From assembly GCA_947584955.1 (NCBI GenBank), contig CANPWS010000083.1:1-5742 (forward strand): a DNA stretch of 5,742 nucleotides, read 5' to 3'. This stretch comes from an uncultured Bacilli bacterium (GTDB taxonomy: Bacteria > Bacillota_I > Bacilli_A > RF39 > UBA660). Shown one piece after another: positions 5,399-5,742 of the stretch. Under the pieces are notes generated by a model that searched no databases, was not told the DNA's origin, and worked only from the letters and a program-made list of their open reading frames with translations. The translations under genes and the position numbers were made by a program. Each line of letters starts with the position of its first letter. Within the stretch, counting starts at the first letter, position 1.

Positions 5399-5449
5399 GA
5401 TTTTTAAGAGTTTAATAATATTTAGTTTTAAATAATTAAAATATATTTA

Positions 5450-5468
5450 TATAAGTACTCTACTTATA
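5450..5468. promoter_or_regulatory. Perfect 19-base inverted repeat in the divergent region, possible operator
   Basis: TATAAGTA, CTC, TACTTATA (8+3+8) is perfect. It sits in the middle of the 281-base region between two divergent genes. No gene ends nearby, so a terminator has no client. The ACTTTTT that follows on the plus strand is the only terminator-like sign. A protein-binding site is more likely. Confidence 0.45.
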
Positions 5469-5541
5469 ACTTTTTAAGCTATTTTTTTAATCTTAATTTT
5501 TTTTAATCGTATATTTATAATTAGTAAAAAATATTCATATT

Positions 5542-5550
5542 CATATAATA
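5542..5550 (+). promoter_or_regulatory. Candidate -10 element of the collagen-like gene, perhaps a mother-cell sigma factor
   Basis: CATATAATA fits the sigma-K -10 pattern CATAnnnTA, and its first 8 bases differ by one from the sigma-E -10 CATACAAT. It also contains a sigma-A TATAAT (5544-5549), but the hexamer 17 bases upstream (TTAGTA) is a poor -35. The expected sigma-K AC at -35 reads AG here. The element precedes the ribosome site by 7 bases. Confidence 0.35.
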
Positions 5551-5556
5551 ATCATG

Positions 5557-5567
5557 AAAGGAGCTGA
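5557..5567 (+). promoter_or_regulatory. Ribosome binding site of the collagen-like gene
   Basis: AAAGGAGCTGA differs from the ideal AAAGGAGGTGA by one base and ends 7 bases before the ATG at 5575. It fixes the start and indicates strong translation. Confidence 0.75.
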
Positions 5568-5574
5568 ATCATCT

Positions 5575-5742
5575 ATGAATTTTAATAATAGTTATGAAAA
5601 GGCATTAAATAAGATAAAGAAAGATAATAGTTGTAATTCTAAAGTTATATGTTGTTATAATCTTTCAAATAATAGACCTGGTCCTACGGGTCCTACTGGG
5701 CCTACTGGGCCTGCTGGTTCTAATGGTTATAGTATGAGCATT
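5575..5742 (+). CDS. N-terminal part of a collagen-like (Gly-X-Y repeat) protein, cut by the window edge
   Basis: Fifty-six codons are visible. A hydrophilic, Asn/Lys-rich head (1-34) is followed by Gly-X-Y triplets from residue 36 to the edge: GPT, GPT, GPT, GPA, GSN, GYS, then the frame becomes MSI. Three Cys (20, 26, 27) in the head could allow cross-linking. There is no signal peptide or membrane segment. That fits spore-surface collagen-like proteins of the BclA type, which are made in the mother cell and assembled on the spore, rather than an exported cell-wall protein (inference). The repeat codons (CCT, ACT, GGG) raise GC sharply against the rest of the window. The length, C-terminal domain and true repeat number lie outside. 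Confidence 0.85.
   Translation, partial: MNFNNSYEKALNKIKKDNSCNSKVICCYNLSNNRPGPTGPTGPTGPAGSNGYSMSI

Overview
The window comes from an AT-rich, spore-forming, low-GC Gram-positive bacterium (Bacillota). The evidence is the very low GC content, strong AGGAGG-type ribosome sites, consensus sigma-A promoters, a SpoIIP homologue, a YqfQ/VrrA-like protein and a collagen-like protein. Protein style (short, Asn/Lys/Ile-rich) resembles uncultured gut Bacilli of the RF39 or Erysipelotrichales kind; that placement is inference. The standard code is used: TGG encodes Trp and TGA ends mreC.

Left part (1-555): the first codons of a minus-strand gene run off the left edge. It has its own good promoter and a 10-base G tract inside the reading frame. 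A strong extended -10 promoter then drives a plus-strand tRNA-Ala(UGC)/tRNA-Pro(UGG) pair, closed by an intrinsic terminator. A second hairpin next to it ends the minus-strand operon coming from the right.

Sporulation part (555-2494): spoIIP (amidase/endopeptidase for engulfment) is followed with zero spacing (TAG directly followed by ATG) by a small one-TM protein of unknown function. Divergent from them is a YqfQ/VrrA-like gene with an Asn-rich tail.

Morphogenesis and RNA part (2487-5293, all minus strand): an unrecognised gene with a possible zinc ribbon, then rnc (RNase III), then mreC and mreD. rnc has a consensus promoter whose -35 overlaps the longest-ORF start, so the true start is a downstream TTG. 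A terminator separates rnc from mreCD, which has its own promoter; mreC and mreD overlap and mreB is absent. mreD ends tail-to-tail, with an 8-base overlap, against the YqfQ-like gene.

Right edge (5294-5742): a 281-base divergent control region holds two perfect palindromes and promoters in both directions. It is followed by the start of a collagen-like (Gly-X-Y) protein, probably a spore-surface or cell-surface fibre. No CRISPR array, transposase or phage gene is visible. The least explained items are the zinc-ribbon-like gene, the SpoIIP-coupled small membrane protein, the palindromes, and the G-tract gene.
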